Assembly: GCA_944326675.1 (NCBI GenBank)
Contig: CALVET010000015.1
Span: 1 to 48,566, forward strand
Length of the DNA stretch: 48,566 nt
Reading direction: 5' to 3'
From: Candidatus Gastranaerophilales bacterium
GTDB taxonomy: Bacteria; Cyanobacteriota; Vampirovibrionia; Gastranaerophilales; Gastranaerophilaceae
Within the stretch, counting starts at the first letter, position 1. Each line of letters opens with the position of its first letter. The notes beneath the pieces were generated by a model. It worked only from the letters and a program-made list of their open reading frames with translations. It had not been told where the DNA came from and did not search any database. Of the stretch, positions 8,662 to 16,187 are shown in pieces. The position numbers and the translations under genes were made by a program.

Positions 8662-9639
8662 TTAGCCTCCAAGCAACGATAAAGCACTCTGTTGCATAGC
8701 GTTCGCGCTTGATAAAATTGAAATATTTATTTGCTGCATTATTTGTTGTTGTGCAAAATTTGTTGACTCTTCTGCAATATCAGAATCAACATAAACTGAT
8801 TTAGCAGATTCCAGAGATTCTATTCTTGTTGACAAAGAATCATAAGAGCTTTGCATTCTATTTTCGTAAGCACCAAGCATACCGCGTCTTGTGGATAATT
8901 CAGAAATTGCCGCTTGAACTTTTTCCATATAGGCTCTACAATTTTCATTACTTGGGTCAAATGCGGATTCAAAATCATCTGGATCAGTAATTTGTGCAAC
9001 AGGATCGCCTGTTTCAGAATCAACATAACCTGTGCCGTCAGGATTTGGAATTGCAATTTTATCATCACCGTCATTATATTTAAGTGCATCCGGATTTAAA
9101 ACAGCAGGCAAATCCACATCCAATGCTTTACTGTGGCAATCAGTTAAAGCGGATGAAATTTCTATATATGAAGTCTCAGTTTCGTCAGGTCCCATCTGTA
9201 CATAAATTTCATCTGTTGAACCATCCAGCATTGTTCTTCCGTTAAAATTTGTACTGTCTGCCAAACGATTAATTTCATCAATACGCTCTATAATTTCTCT
9301 AACAGCCGCAGTTCTTGATTCAATATCGTTTGTATCATTTGCCATATTTACCAGCAAATCATTAACACGCTGCAAATGATCCGAAATTGAAACCATACCG
9401 TCTTCTGCAACGGTTAAAAAACTTTCAGCCGTTTGAATATTTGTCATGGCTTGTTTTGAGCCCCTGACAAGCGATTCCATGTTTTCTGAAATTACAAGAC
9501 CTGCAGCGTCATCTCCCGCCTTATTAATTTTCTTTCCGCTTGACAATCTTTCCATGGTTGCAGTTAAACTATCATTAGCTGAATTTAAATACATGCGAGA
9601 AACAAAAGCAGGTATGTTTGTTCCTAATGTGATAGCCAT
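8662..9639 (-). CDS. fliC: flagellin
   Basis: This is the filament subunit exported by the flagellar type III apparatus. The N-terminal D0/D1 region shows the conserved LNSANDSLTATMERLSSGKKINKAGDDAAGLVISENM pattern and GSKQAMTNIQTAESFLTVAEDGM. The C-terminal D0 ends AQQQIMQQINISILSSANAMQQSALSLLGG. Between them (about residues 150-225) sits an acidic, variable D2-like insert rich in Asp, Pro and Asn. At 325 residues it is a medium-length flagellin. GGAGAG provides the ribosome site. A sigma28-like promoter and a perfect inverted repeat lie upstream. It is not next to the other flagellar genes at 36.9-41 kb. Confidence 0.96.
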   Translation of the reverse strand: MAITLGTNIPAFVSRMYLNSANDSLTATMERLSSGKKINKAGDDAAGLVISENMESLVRGSKQAMTNIQTAESFLTVAEDGMVSISDHLQRVNDLLVNMANDTNDIESRTAAVREIIERIDEINRLADSTNFNGRTMLDGSTDEIYVQMGPDETETSYIEISSALTDCHSKALDVDLPAVLNPDALKYNDGDDKIAIPNPDGTGYVDSETGDPVAQITDPDDFESAFDPSNENCRAYMEKVQAAISELSTRRGMLGAYENRMQSSYDSLSTRIESLESAKSVYVDSDIAEESTNFAQQQIMQQINISILSSANAMQQSALSLLGG

Positions 9640-9670
9640 TTTTTTCTCTCCATAATTTTATATAGTAGAA

Positions 9671-9697
9671 ATATCGTTTCATTTTATTTATACTTTA
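9671..9697 (-). promoter_or_regulatory. sigma28-type (FliA) promoter of flagellin
   Basis: On the minus strand TAAA (9694-9697) is followed 17 bases later by CGATAT (9671-9676). This matches TAAA-N15-GCCGATAA in spacing and in the CGATA core. The predicted start lies near 9664, giving a leader of about 25 bases. Confidence 0.65.
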
Positions 9698-9724
9698 GTA
9701 TAAATTTTTCATACTAAAGTATAA
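9688..9724. repeat. perfect 14-base inverted repeat overlapping flagellin -35
   Basis: Arms 9688-9701 and 9711-9724 are exact reverse complements around a nine-base spacer. The arm nearer the gene contains the TAAA -35 element, so a dimeric regulator bound here would control access to the promoter. Operator function is inferred. Confidence 0.7.
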
Positions 9725-9819
9725 TATTCGGTAAATTTTCAATCTATATCAGGATTTTGAGACCTTAAGCATTTTTATAAAATATCATCCATATAAACTA
9801 GAAAACGAAAAATTTATGC

Positions 9820-9825
9820 TAAAAT
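9820..9825 (+). promoter_or_regulatory. extended -10 box (TGc-TAAAAT) nine bases before rsmE
   Basis: TAAAAT preceded by TGC ends exactly nine bases before the rsmE ATG, with no Shine-Dalgarno between. The arrangement is the same as at 7816. Confidence 0.45.
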
Positions 9826-9834
9826 TATACTGTT

Positions 9835-10563
9835 ATGCCGCATTTTTTAATTAAAAAAGAAGAAATAAAAAACTCTCACATTGAACTTATTAACAGTGAA
9901 AATTTGTTTCACATTTTTAAAGTTTTAAGAATGAAAAAGGGAGAAGCAATAAAATTCATCGATGAAAATCATGTTGTATATAATTGCAAAATTGAAGAAA
10001 TTTCAAAAACAAACCTAAAAGCTCAAATTATAGATAAAAAAATCTCAACAAGAACACTAAAACATGATTTAATTTTAATTCAATCCATACTTGCAAATGA
10101 TGCCCAAAATTTAGCTATAGCTAATGCGGTACAAACAGGCGTTAAAGAAATATATCCTATAATTTCAGATAATACATCTTTAAAAATCAAAAATCCTAAA
10201 GAAAAAATTGAAAAATGGCAAAAAATCGCCCAAGAAAATTTCAAACAATGTGAAAGAGCCGATATGCCCAAAATTCAACCCATTCAGCCTTTAATGAATG
10301 TTCTTTGCAATTTTAAAAAGGAAAACACTTTAATTTTTGCCGAAAAATATGAAAACTTAACTCTTGAAACATCGCTCAATGATATTGACAAAAAATCCAA
10401 AATAGCTGTTGTCATTGGTCCTGAGGGCGGTTTTTCGCAAAAAGAATTTGATTTTTTTATTAAAAATAACTACAAATTAATTACACTGGGCAAAATGATT
10501 TATAAAGCGCCAAATGCAATAACAGCGGCTATTTCAAACATAATTTCGAGGCTTGAAGAATGA
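9835..10563 (+). CDS. rsmE: 16S rRNA (uracil1498-N3)-methyltransferase
   Basis: A SPOUT-class methyltransferase of 242 residues. An N-terminal PUA-like domain (residues 1-70) is followed by the knotted SAM-binding domain, with QCERADMPKI at 139-148 and VIGPEGGFS at 193-201. The final knot motif, usually LGxRILRxETA, reads LGKMIYKAPNAITAA, so the Arg and Glu-Thr-Ala are replaced. The expected reaction is N3 methylation of U1498 in the small subunit. The stop overlaps the next gene by four bases (ATGA), so rsmE and cca are likely co-transcribed. Confidence 0.88.
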   Translation: MPHFLIKKEEIKNSHIELINSENLFHIFKVLRMKKGEAIKFIDENHVVYNCKIEEISKTNLKAQIIDKKISTRTLKHDLILIQSILANDAQNLAIANAVQTGVKEIYPIISDNTSLKIKNPKEKIEKWQKIAQENFKQCERADMPKIQPIQPLMNVLCNFKKENTLIFAEKYENLTLETSLNDIDKKSKIAVVIGPEGGFSQKEFDFFIKNNYKLITLGKMIYKAPNAITAAISNIISRLEE

Positions 10564-11912
10564 TAATTAAAGATGAAATTTTATCAAAAATTGATGATAT
10601 TATTAAAAACCGCAAAGTTTTTCTTGTGGGCGGTTATTTAAGAAATTACTTTTTGAATAATGAGATTTCACCTGATAGAGATTTGGTTTGCTTAGATGGC
10701 GCAATTGATTTAGCAAAAGAAACGGCACAAAAGCTAAACGCAACATTTGTCGAGCTTGATAGCGAAAATAAAATATACAGAGTTGTCCTAAATGACAAAA
10801 AAAATTATTTTGATATATCTGAAGCTATTGAAAATGATATAGAAAAAGACATTAGAAGAAGAGATTTTACAATTAACTCTATTTTTTATGACTTAAATAA
10901 AAAAGAAATATATGACCCTAATTGCGGATTAGAAGATTTAAAAAAAGGAATTATAAAAGCAATTTCATTTGATAATATGCTTGATGATTCTTTGAGATTT
11001 TTAAGAATGTACCGCTTTAGAGCAATTACCGGTTTTAAAATCGACAAAGATTTAAAAGAATTTTCTAAACAAAATTTTTTCAAGATTAATTCTGTTGCAA
11101 AAGAGAGGATTAACTACGAAATTATTCATCTTTTTCAAGGAAAATATCTGACTGAAACCCTTTTAGAAATGTTTGAAGACGGAGCTTTAGAAATAATTTT
11201 CCCGTTCATTAAAGAAATTAAAAAAGTTCCTTCTAACACTCATCATCACCTTGATTTGGTTCATCATTCAATTGAAACAGTTAAACACATAAAATCAAAA
11301 AATCCGTTATTAAAAATTGCAGCACTTTACCACGACATAGGTAAACCCTCAACTTGGACAATAGAACCGTCAGGAAGGCATCGTTTTATCGGTCATGACA
11401 TTAAAGGCGCACAGTTAGCAAAAAAAGAATTAGAAAAATTAAAATTTTCCAATAAACAAATTGCTTATATTTCAGATATGGTCAAATACCACATTTATCC
11501 TGCAAGTCTTATAAATTGTTCGGATAATCAAAAAGCATACGCAAGATTTATCAGAAAACTAAACACAAACACTCCTGATATAATAGAGCTTTCAAAAGCA
11601 GACAGACTAAGCGCCAGAGGTGTTGCAGTCAGCGATGAAATGGTTGAAAAAGCACTTTCACATCTTGATAACCTGTTAAAATACTATCAAGAAGTAGAAG
11701 CCATGGCAAAAAATCCAAAATGTCTTTTAAATGGCAAAGAAATAATGGAGATATTAAACATTAAACCGTCAAAATTGGTTGGAATAATTACCGAAGAATT
11801 GCTTGAAATGCAGCTGAGTAAAGAAATTACAACAAAAGAACAAGCTATAAATTTTATACAAAAATATAAAAATAAAGCCGCTAAAGATGACTTTAACGGC
11901 GCTAAAAATTAA
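10560..11912 (+). CDS. cca: CCA tRNA nucleotidyltransferase with HD domain
   Basis: A class II polymerase-beta-type nucleotidyltransferase. GGYLRN is at 24-29, the metal pair DRD at 39-41, RRRDFTIN at 99-106 and the RFLRMYRFRA neck helix near 146-155. A C-terminal HD phosphohydrolase domain has HHHLDLVHH (228-236) and HDIGKP (258-263). It adds or repairs the 3' CCA of tRNAs. Both tRNA genes in this window lack an encoded CCA, so such an enzyme is essential here. A split A-adding or CC-adding specialist, or poly(A) polymerase, cannot be excluded from sequence. It is translationally coupled to rsmE. Confidence 0.9.
   Translation: MIIKDEILSKIDDIIKNRKVFLVGGYLRNYFLNNEISPDRDLVCLDGAIDLAKETAQKLNATFVELDSENKIYRVVLNDKKNYFDISEAIENDIEKDIRRRDFTINSIFYDLNKKEIYDPNCGLEDLKKGIIKAISFDNMLDDSLRFLRMYRFRAITGFKIDKDLKEFSKQNFFKINSVAKERINYEIIHLFQGKYLTETLLEMFEDGALEIIFPFIKEIKKVPSNTHHHLDLVHHSIETVKHIKSKNPLLKIAALYHDIGKPSTWTIEPSGRHRFIGHDIKGAQLAKKELEKLKFSNKQIAYISDMVKYHIYPASLINCSDNQKAYARFIRKLNTNTPDIIELSKADRLSARGVAVSDEMVEKALSHLDNLLKYYQEVEAMAKNPKCLLNGKEIMEILNIKPSKLVGIITEELLEMQLSKEITTKEQAINFIQKYKNKAAKDDFNGAKN
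11877..11900 (-). terminator. minus-strand terminator inside the 3' end of cca
   Basis: The stem GCCG-x-TAAAG / CTTTA-x-CGGC, with a four-base loop, is followed on the minus strand by TTTATTTTT. It would end transcripts of the 127-residue gene that faces cca. Confidence 0.6.
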
Positions 11913-11946
11913 ACAATAGAGGAGAATAAGGAAAACTTCTCTTTAC

Positions 11947-12330
11947 TTACTCAGCAGCATATACATTCGCTGCTAGAGCAAGTTTATCTTGTTGCGAAAA
12001 TACGCTTGGAAATTCTGCTTCAATCATATCCGCAACTTGATTTACTCCGGATTCAAATTTACCCATCATGGCTTCAATATCTTTAATTCTATCTTCGCTC
12101 AAATAATCCATAGGATTAACTTCTGTTCTTGAAATATTGATTTGAGCTTTATTTTGTAAGCCTGCAATATTCATTGCACTAAACAATTCATCAGCGCTTA
12201 CTTCATTTTTCACACCTTCACTTTTAGCTTCAACAGGTGCTTCTTGCTTTGCCTTTGCTTCGCTTTTCCTTGCACCAATACTTGAATTTCCTATCGAATA
12301 ACTTCCAAATCTAACTTGATTAATATCCAT
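11947..12330 (-). CDS. small protein with a sigma28-like promoter, function unknown
   Basis: A 127-residue protein of unknown family. It starts MDINQVRFGSYSIG, continues through a low-complexity Ala/Lys/Glu segment (residues 18-45), then a helical C-terminal part (MDYLSEDRIKDIEAMMGKF, then ANVYAAE at the end). No signal peptide, cysteines or membrane segment. An AAGGAG ribosome site lies about ten bases upstream. Its promoter matches the flagellar sigma28 pattern, so it may be a flagellum-linked secreted or regulatory protein. It is monocistronic, between cca and the lipoprotein-like gene. Confidence 0.7.
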   Translation of the reverse strand: MDINQVRFGSYSIGNSSIGARKSEAKAKQEAPVEAKSEGVKNEVSADELFSAMNIAGLQNKAQINISRTEVNPMDYLSEDRIKDIEAMMGKFESGVNQVADMIEAEFPSVFSQQDKLALAANVYAAE

Positions 12331-12375
12331 AACTTATTGCTCCTTATTGCCTATTGTTTATTATCTACATAATAA

Positions 12376-12403
12376 ATATCGACAAGCTTGCAATTAAACT
12401 TTA
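12376..12403 (-). promoter_or_regulatory. sigma28-like promoter of the 127-residue protein gene
   Basis: On the minus strand TAAAGTTT (12396-12403) is followed by CGATAT (12376-12381), with 18 bases between TAAA and CGATAT. The -35 octamer equals the enteric FliA consensus; spacing is one base longer than at the flagellin promoter. Confidence 0.5.
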
Positions 12404-12435
12404 GGATTTAATGTTTTATTTTTACAAAAGTTAAC

Positions 12436-12466
12436 AAAAAAGCACCCTTTTAAAAAGGGTACTTTA
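12436..12466 (-). terminator. terminator of the lipoprotein-like gene
   Basis: On the minus strand AAAGTACCCTTTT pairs with AAAAGGGTGCTTT and is followed by TTTTTTGTT. It lies about 17 bases after the stop at 12483. Confidence 0.75.
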
Positions 12467-12482
12467 AATTTTTATTATTATT

Positions 12483-13304
12483 TTATTTTTCTATTTCTCT
12501 CACAACTTCAATCCCATCATCAATTTCAACCTGCTGGGAAGTTGTCAATGGTTGGGTTTCTTCTTTTTGTTCTTCTTGAGTTTCCTGTGTAGCTTCTTGT
12601 TTAACCGCATCTTGCGAATCTTCTTGACTTGTTAATTCTTGTGAAGCTTCTTCAGAACTTTGATTTTTTTCAACTTCTTCTTTTTGTTCGTCTAAAGTTT
12701 CTTTTTCTATTTCTTCTTTAACAGGCTTTACAACCAAATAAAATACATCGCCCTCTTTTACGGTAACTTCTTTTCCATATTCAACCATAGATAAAAAAGA
12801 ATCTTTATATACCTGTTTTGCACCTGATTTAAGCCTGTTGCCTTCAGGGTTTGTCGCAAAGCCGTCAGCAAAAGAAACACAATAAGAAAAACCCTTCATA
12901 AAGAAATTACCAACAGTGCTTGCTGCTTTTTTAGCTATTTTTTTAGGAGGAGTTTTTTTGATTTCTTCTTTATTTAAAACAGTTTTTGCATACCTTGCAA
13001 CTAAAGGCTCTTGAACATCATGCACCCCTTTAGAGTCTTCATAACTTTCTACTGTAAAATAAATTTTAGCATCTCTTTTTGCTCTTGTCGGATCAGTTAC
13101 TTTTTTTAAAACACAATTTAGGATATCACCTTTTAACATATAAACATCATTCATCATGCCATCTTCAACAAGCTTAACGCTGAAATTAAACCCTGCTTCC
13201 ATATCCTCGCTCGAAAATCCTTTTAGTGCTTCAACATGCAATTTATCTGCCGCTAATGCACAAGATGTAAGAAATAACATTAATATAGACAATATTTTTT
13301 TCAT
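12483..13304 (-). CDS. exported lipoprotein-like protein, Gln/Glu-rich C-terminus
   Basis: I do not recognise the family. The N-terminus MKKILSILMLFLTSCALA is a signal peptide with a lipobox-like LTSC, though A-L-A could also serve signal peptidase I. Residues 20-195 look like a beta-rich domain (DVYMLKGDILNCVLKKV, DAKIYFTVESY), with a central GFSYCVSFADGFATNPEG stretch. The last 80 residues are a low-complexity Glu/Gln/Ser/Thr tail. The ATG at 13304 is preferred over an in-frame GTG at 13313 because GAGAG precedes it at normal spacing. It stands alone, next to the tRNA-Lys gene. Confidence 0.75.
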   Translation of the reverse strand: MKKILSILMLFLTSCALAADKLHVEALKGFSSEDMEAGFNFSVKLVEDGMMNDVYMLKGDILNCVLKKVTDPTRAKRDAKIYFTVESYEDSKGVHDVQEPLVARYAKTVLNKEEIKKTPPKKIAKKAASTVGNFFMKGFSYCVSFADGFATNPEGNRLKSGAKQVYKDSFLSMVEYGKEVTVKEGDVFYLVVKPVKEEIEKETLDEQKEEVEKNQSSEEASQELTSQEDSQDAVKQEATQETQEEQKEETQPLTTSQQVEIDDGIEVVREIEK

Positions 13305-13414
13305 ACAAGCCACTCTCTATTTTAAACTAATCTAAATATTTTATAACATTATACAATATTTATTAAAATAGAATATGTGATGTATAATTTTTCGCAATAA
13401 AAAACAAAAAACTT

Positions 13415-13487
<73 letters not shown>

Positions 13488-13536
13488 AAAGGATATATAT
13501 ACTATAAAATAACTTTGTGTTAAAATCAAGTTAAAT

Positions 13537-13610
13537 GTCCACGTAGTTCAGATGGATAGAACGTCACCCTCCTAAGGTGAATGTCGGAGGTTCGAATCCT
13601 CTCGTGGACA
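13537..13610 (+). tRNA. tRNA-Arg (anticodon CCT)
   Basis: A 74-base cloverleaf. Acceptor GTCCACG / CGTGGAC, D arm GTTC-AGATGGATA-GAAC, anticodon stem CACC / GGTG around CTCCTAA (anticodon CCT), T arm GGAGG-TTCGAAT-CCTCT, discriminator A, no encoded CCA. It is divergent from tRNA-Lys, 50 bases away. Confidence 0.97.
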
Positions 13611-13688
13611 TTTTATTTATATAAATTAGCAAAAATTTTTTTTATGCTTTTTATATAAATATACAATCCGGAGCATGCAACTTTATTT

Positions 13689-15665
13689 ATGAAAATAAAC
13701 TTTATACCGTTTAAGCCGATAAAAAACTCAATAAAAAAACAACAAAGCACCATAAAATTCCAAACTGTTCCCCTTCAAAATGATGTTTTTATAAAAAATG
13801 CAGTAATTTTTAAAGGCGACGCTTGCTCTACTTCAAACTTCAAAATAAAAACAATAGAAAATCTCCATTGCCCTGTTTGCGGCTATATAATGTTGAACCC
13901 CGAGCAACAAGAAATGTTTGTGCAAGATGTTTACGATAAAAAAGGTGAAGATTTAGCCAAAACATTAGAAAAATACGAAGATGAAAGCATTTTTACACAC
14001 AAACAAACACCTCGCAAAAAAAGCATTTTCAACCCACAACGCCAGCAAGTTGTAAACATAATTAAAAATTTAGCCCTAAAACATCCCGATTTAGACCTTG
14101 CTCAATTAGTTCAATTACAAGCCAATTCAAGCATGCCGTCTTTAATTGAGCAGCAATTAGCAATAACAACGGAACTAAAAGAGTATGTTAAACAAAATAT
14201 CAACAGCCCTGACAAGCTTCAATCATTAAATAACACTATTTTTGAGCATGAAACAAGGATTAAAGGAAAAAGCCCCATTGGTTTTTCCAGAAAAGTTTTT
14301 ATATATGAAATATTAAAAATAGTAGATGAAGATGAAAACAAAGAAAGAATTAACGAAATTGTATCTAAATTACCAAATTCAAAAAACGATATAAATTCAT
14401 TCTTTGTTAAATATTCAAAAAACAAAACGTCTAAAGAAATTGCACTAAAAATCATTGAACAATCTAAACCAACGGCAGAACACCTTTTTCCGGAATCAAA
14501 AGGCGGAGCAAACAGTATTTCTAATTACATTTGCGATTGCGCTGTCTGCAACAACAAAAGAAGAGATTTGGACTTTTTTGATTGGCAAAAAGAAATTCCA
14601 AACTTCCAACAACGCCTGCAAGAATATTTAAAAACAATACAAGCTGCACTTGACAATAATATTTTACCCGATGATTACGATACTTATATTCCAAAAATCA
14701 TTGAAACCATTCGCAGCCTAAGCGGAGGGCACATAATTCTTTATCAACCGGACTCCACTCTTGATAAATCAAAAGCAAACACAATTGCAACAAGAAATAA
14801 AACACTAATTTCGTATGAAGAAAAATTAAGCAAAATTATACAAGAAAAAACCACACTTGAAACTGAAATCAAAAAAATAAAACTTTCACCTTACTATCAA
14901 AAAATAGCTTCAGGAGAACAAACACAAGAAGAAGCAGAAAACGAAATTAAAATACAAATTTCTCAACTTAGCGCACTCTTAGCACAAGAAGAAACCATCA
15001 GAAAAGAAGAGCGAGCATTATTGGAAAACTCTCAATTAGCCCATGAAATTAAGCTTTTAGAACAAGAAACAAGAATTCTGAGCACAAGAAATGCCAGATT
15101 AGAAAAGCTAAATCTTGCAAATGCGGATGATAATAAAGATTACGAAGAATATTTGCACACAAAATATTTATATCAAAAAGCGCTTGAAGAAAGAGATAAC
15201 TACCTTTTAAGCGGTGACTTAAGAAAATGCCGAACATCAATAGAAATTCTAAATTACGCTCTTAGAGCACTAAGAGATAAAATGACATTATATGAAGGCT
15301 CAAAAACAATTGAATATTTCACAAACATAGAAAAAATGGCAATCAATAAAGAAAAGACAAAAAAACTTGAACAAAGAATTCAAAAAAATGAAAAACAAAG
15401 ACAAACAATACAGGATCATATTGCAGCACTAAACACCCAATTAGGCGGAAGAACTATTGAAGATGTTAAAAAAGAGTGCCAACAATTAACAGAAGCACTG
15501 GAAATGTTGGAAAACATCAAAAACCTTCCCAAGATGGAAAAAGATATAGAGACGCTAAAAGAAATTATTCACTATAATGCAGACATTATAAAAAGAGCAA
15601 GAAATATTTATAAAAAAGCATCTAATAAAAATTTTGACGCTTTAATGAAAAAAGTATACATATAA
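13689..15665 (+). CDS. HNH-like zinc/nuclease motif fused to long coiled coil, function unknown
   Basis: A 658-residue protein not assigned to a named family. Residues 1-45 are basic and end in VIFKGD. CPVC at 61-64 pairs plausibly with CDCAVCN at 282-288, and EHLFPESKGGANSISN (264-279) supplies the H-x2-P-x-S-x-GG-x5-N pattern of HNH endonucleases, with C284, C287, N288 and K290 completing it. From about residue 300 to the end it is almost entirely charged coiled coil (EKLSKIIQEKTTLETEIKKIK and similar). There is no signal peptide. The gene follows tRNA-Arg, and no convincing Shine-Dalgarno is near the ATG. Nucleic-acid cleavage is inferred from the motif; a structural role is equally possible. 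Confidence 0.75.
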   Translation: MKINFIPFKPIKNSIKKQQSTIKFQTVPLQNDVFIKNAVIFKGDACSTSNFKIKTIENLHCPVCGYIMLNPEQQEMFVQDVYDKKGEDLAKTLEKYEDESIFTHKQTPRKKSIFNPQRQQVVNIIKNLALKHPDLDLAQLVQLQANSSMPSLIEQQLAITTELKEYVKQNINSPDKLQSLNNTIFEHETRIKGKSPIGFSRKVFIYEILKIVDEDENKERINEIVSKLPNSKNDINSFFVKYSKNKTSKEIALKIIEQSKPTAEHLFPESKGGANSISNYICDCAVCNNKRRDLDFFDWQKEIPNFQQRLQEYLKTIQAALDNNILPDDYDTYIPKIIETIRSLSGGHIILYQPDSTLDKSKANTIATRNKTLISYEEKLSKIIQEKTTLETEIKKIKLSPYYQKIASGEQTQEEAENEIKIQISQLSALLAQEETIRKEERALLENSQLAHEIKLLEQETRILSTRNARLEKLNLANADDNKDYEEYLHTKYLYQKALEERDNYLLSGDLRKCRTSIEILNYALRALRDKMTLYEGSKTIEYFTNIEKMAINKEKTKKLEQRIQKNEKQRQTIQDHIAALNTQLGGRTIEDVKKECQQLTEALEMLENIKNLPKMEKDIETLKEIIHYNADIIKRARNIYKKASNKNFDALMKKVYI

Positions 15666-15768
15666 TTTTATTAAGCAATGTAACAAAATTTATTAATCCC
15701 GAAATCGTAAAAAGTATATCGTTTTTATATATATGTAAGAAGAATATCAAACGAGGGAGATAATAAAT

Positions 15769-15957
15769 ATGTTTACAGTTGGTTTAAATTTAGCACAATC
15801 TTCAAAATATCCTACAAATCACGAAACAGCAGGTTCAATCGCATATAAACCGAGCCAAGGAAGTGTATTTGGAGGAACAGAAACAGCAGGTTCAATCGCC
15901 TCATCTTCACCTGCTTCAAGTACATCATCATCTTCTTCATTTTCTGCAGTAGCATAA
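15769..15957 (+). CDS. small Ser/Ala-rich protein with internal repeat
   Basis: A 62-residue ORF with a good ribosome site (GAGGGAG, 8 to 14 bases before the ATG). It holds two copies of ETAGSIA, 19 residues apart, and a poly-Ser tail (SSPASSTSSSSSFSAVA). The composition resembles a secreted or surface peptide, but there is no hydrophobic signal. It lies between the HNH/coiled-coil gene and a tiny membrane ORF in the same direction. Function unknown. Confidence 0.55.
   Translation: MFTVGLNLAQSSKYPTNHETAGSIAYKPSQGSVFGGTETAGSIASSSPASSTSSSSSFSAVA
15823..15899 (+). repeat. exact 20-base direct repeat inside the small Ser/Ala-rich gene
   Basis: Bases 15823-15842 and 15880-15899 are identical and 57 bases apart, so they stay in frame and encode the two ETAGSIA copies. 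This looks like a recent in-gene duplication. Confidence 0.85.
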
Positions 15958-15976
15958 TTAGAACAGTGAGGGAAAG

Positions 15977-16117
15977 ATGACAGACACAAAGCTTGCAAAT
16001 TGTCTTTTAATAACACTTGCACTAATTTCATGCACAATGTTTATATGGACAATGAATTACATTACAACAACCAACGATACAAACATACCAATGGCAATAT
16101 CAGCATTTAATGCTTAA
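15977..16117 (+). CDS. 46-residue predicted membrane peptide
   Basis: The ATG at 15977 follows GAGGGAAAG directly and reads 46 codons to TAA: MTDTKLANCLLITLALIS, then CTMFIWTMNYITTTNDT and a short polar end. One hydrophobic helix (about residues 8-28) would span the membrane, and the C-terminus (PMAISAFNA) is polar. It starts 19 bases after the 62-residue ORF and shares its direction, and the pair ends at a terminator. No homologue recognised. Confidence 0.5.
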   Translation: MTDTKLANCLLITLALISCTMFIWTMNYITTTNDTNIPMAISAFNA

Positions 16118-16159
16118 TCATAATTAAGGCGAAAGCTACAAGACTATAGGGACAACGAC

Positions 16160-16187
16160 AAAAGGCTTATACACAAGCCTTTTTTGT
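16160..16187. terminator. terminator shared by the small-ORF pair and the methyltransferase
   Basis: AAAGGCTT and AAGCCTTT pair around a six-base loop and are followed by TTTTTGTTTTT on the plus strand. The stem overlaps the last codons of the facing methyltransferase gene. Confidence 0.8.

Noticed and set aside
13537-13688. tRNA-Arg as an attachment site of an integrated element
   Set aside because: No integrase gene and no duplicated tRNA 3' end were found in the window.
16121-16158. GCGAAAGCTACA...TAGGGAC resembles part of a c-di-GMP (GEMM) riboswitch core
   Set aside because: The GGCAAACC hairpin and the second stem are missing, and no downstream gene sits under its control on that strand.
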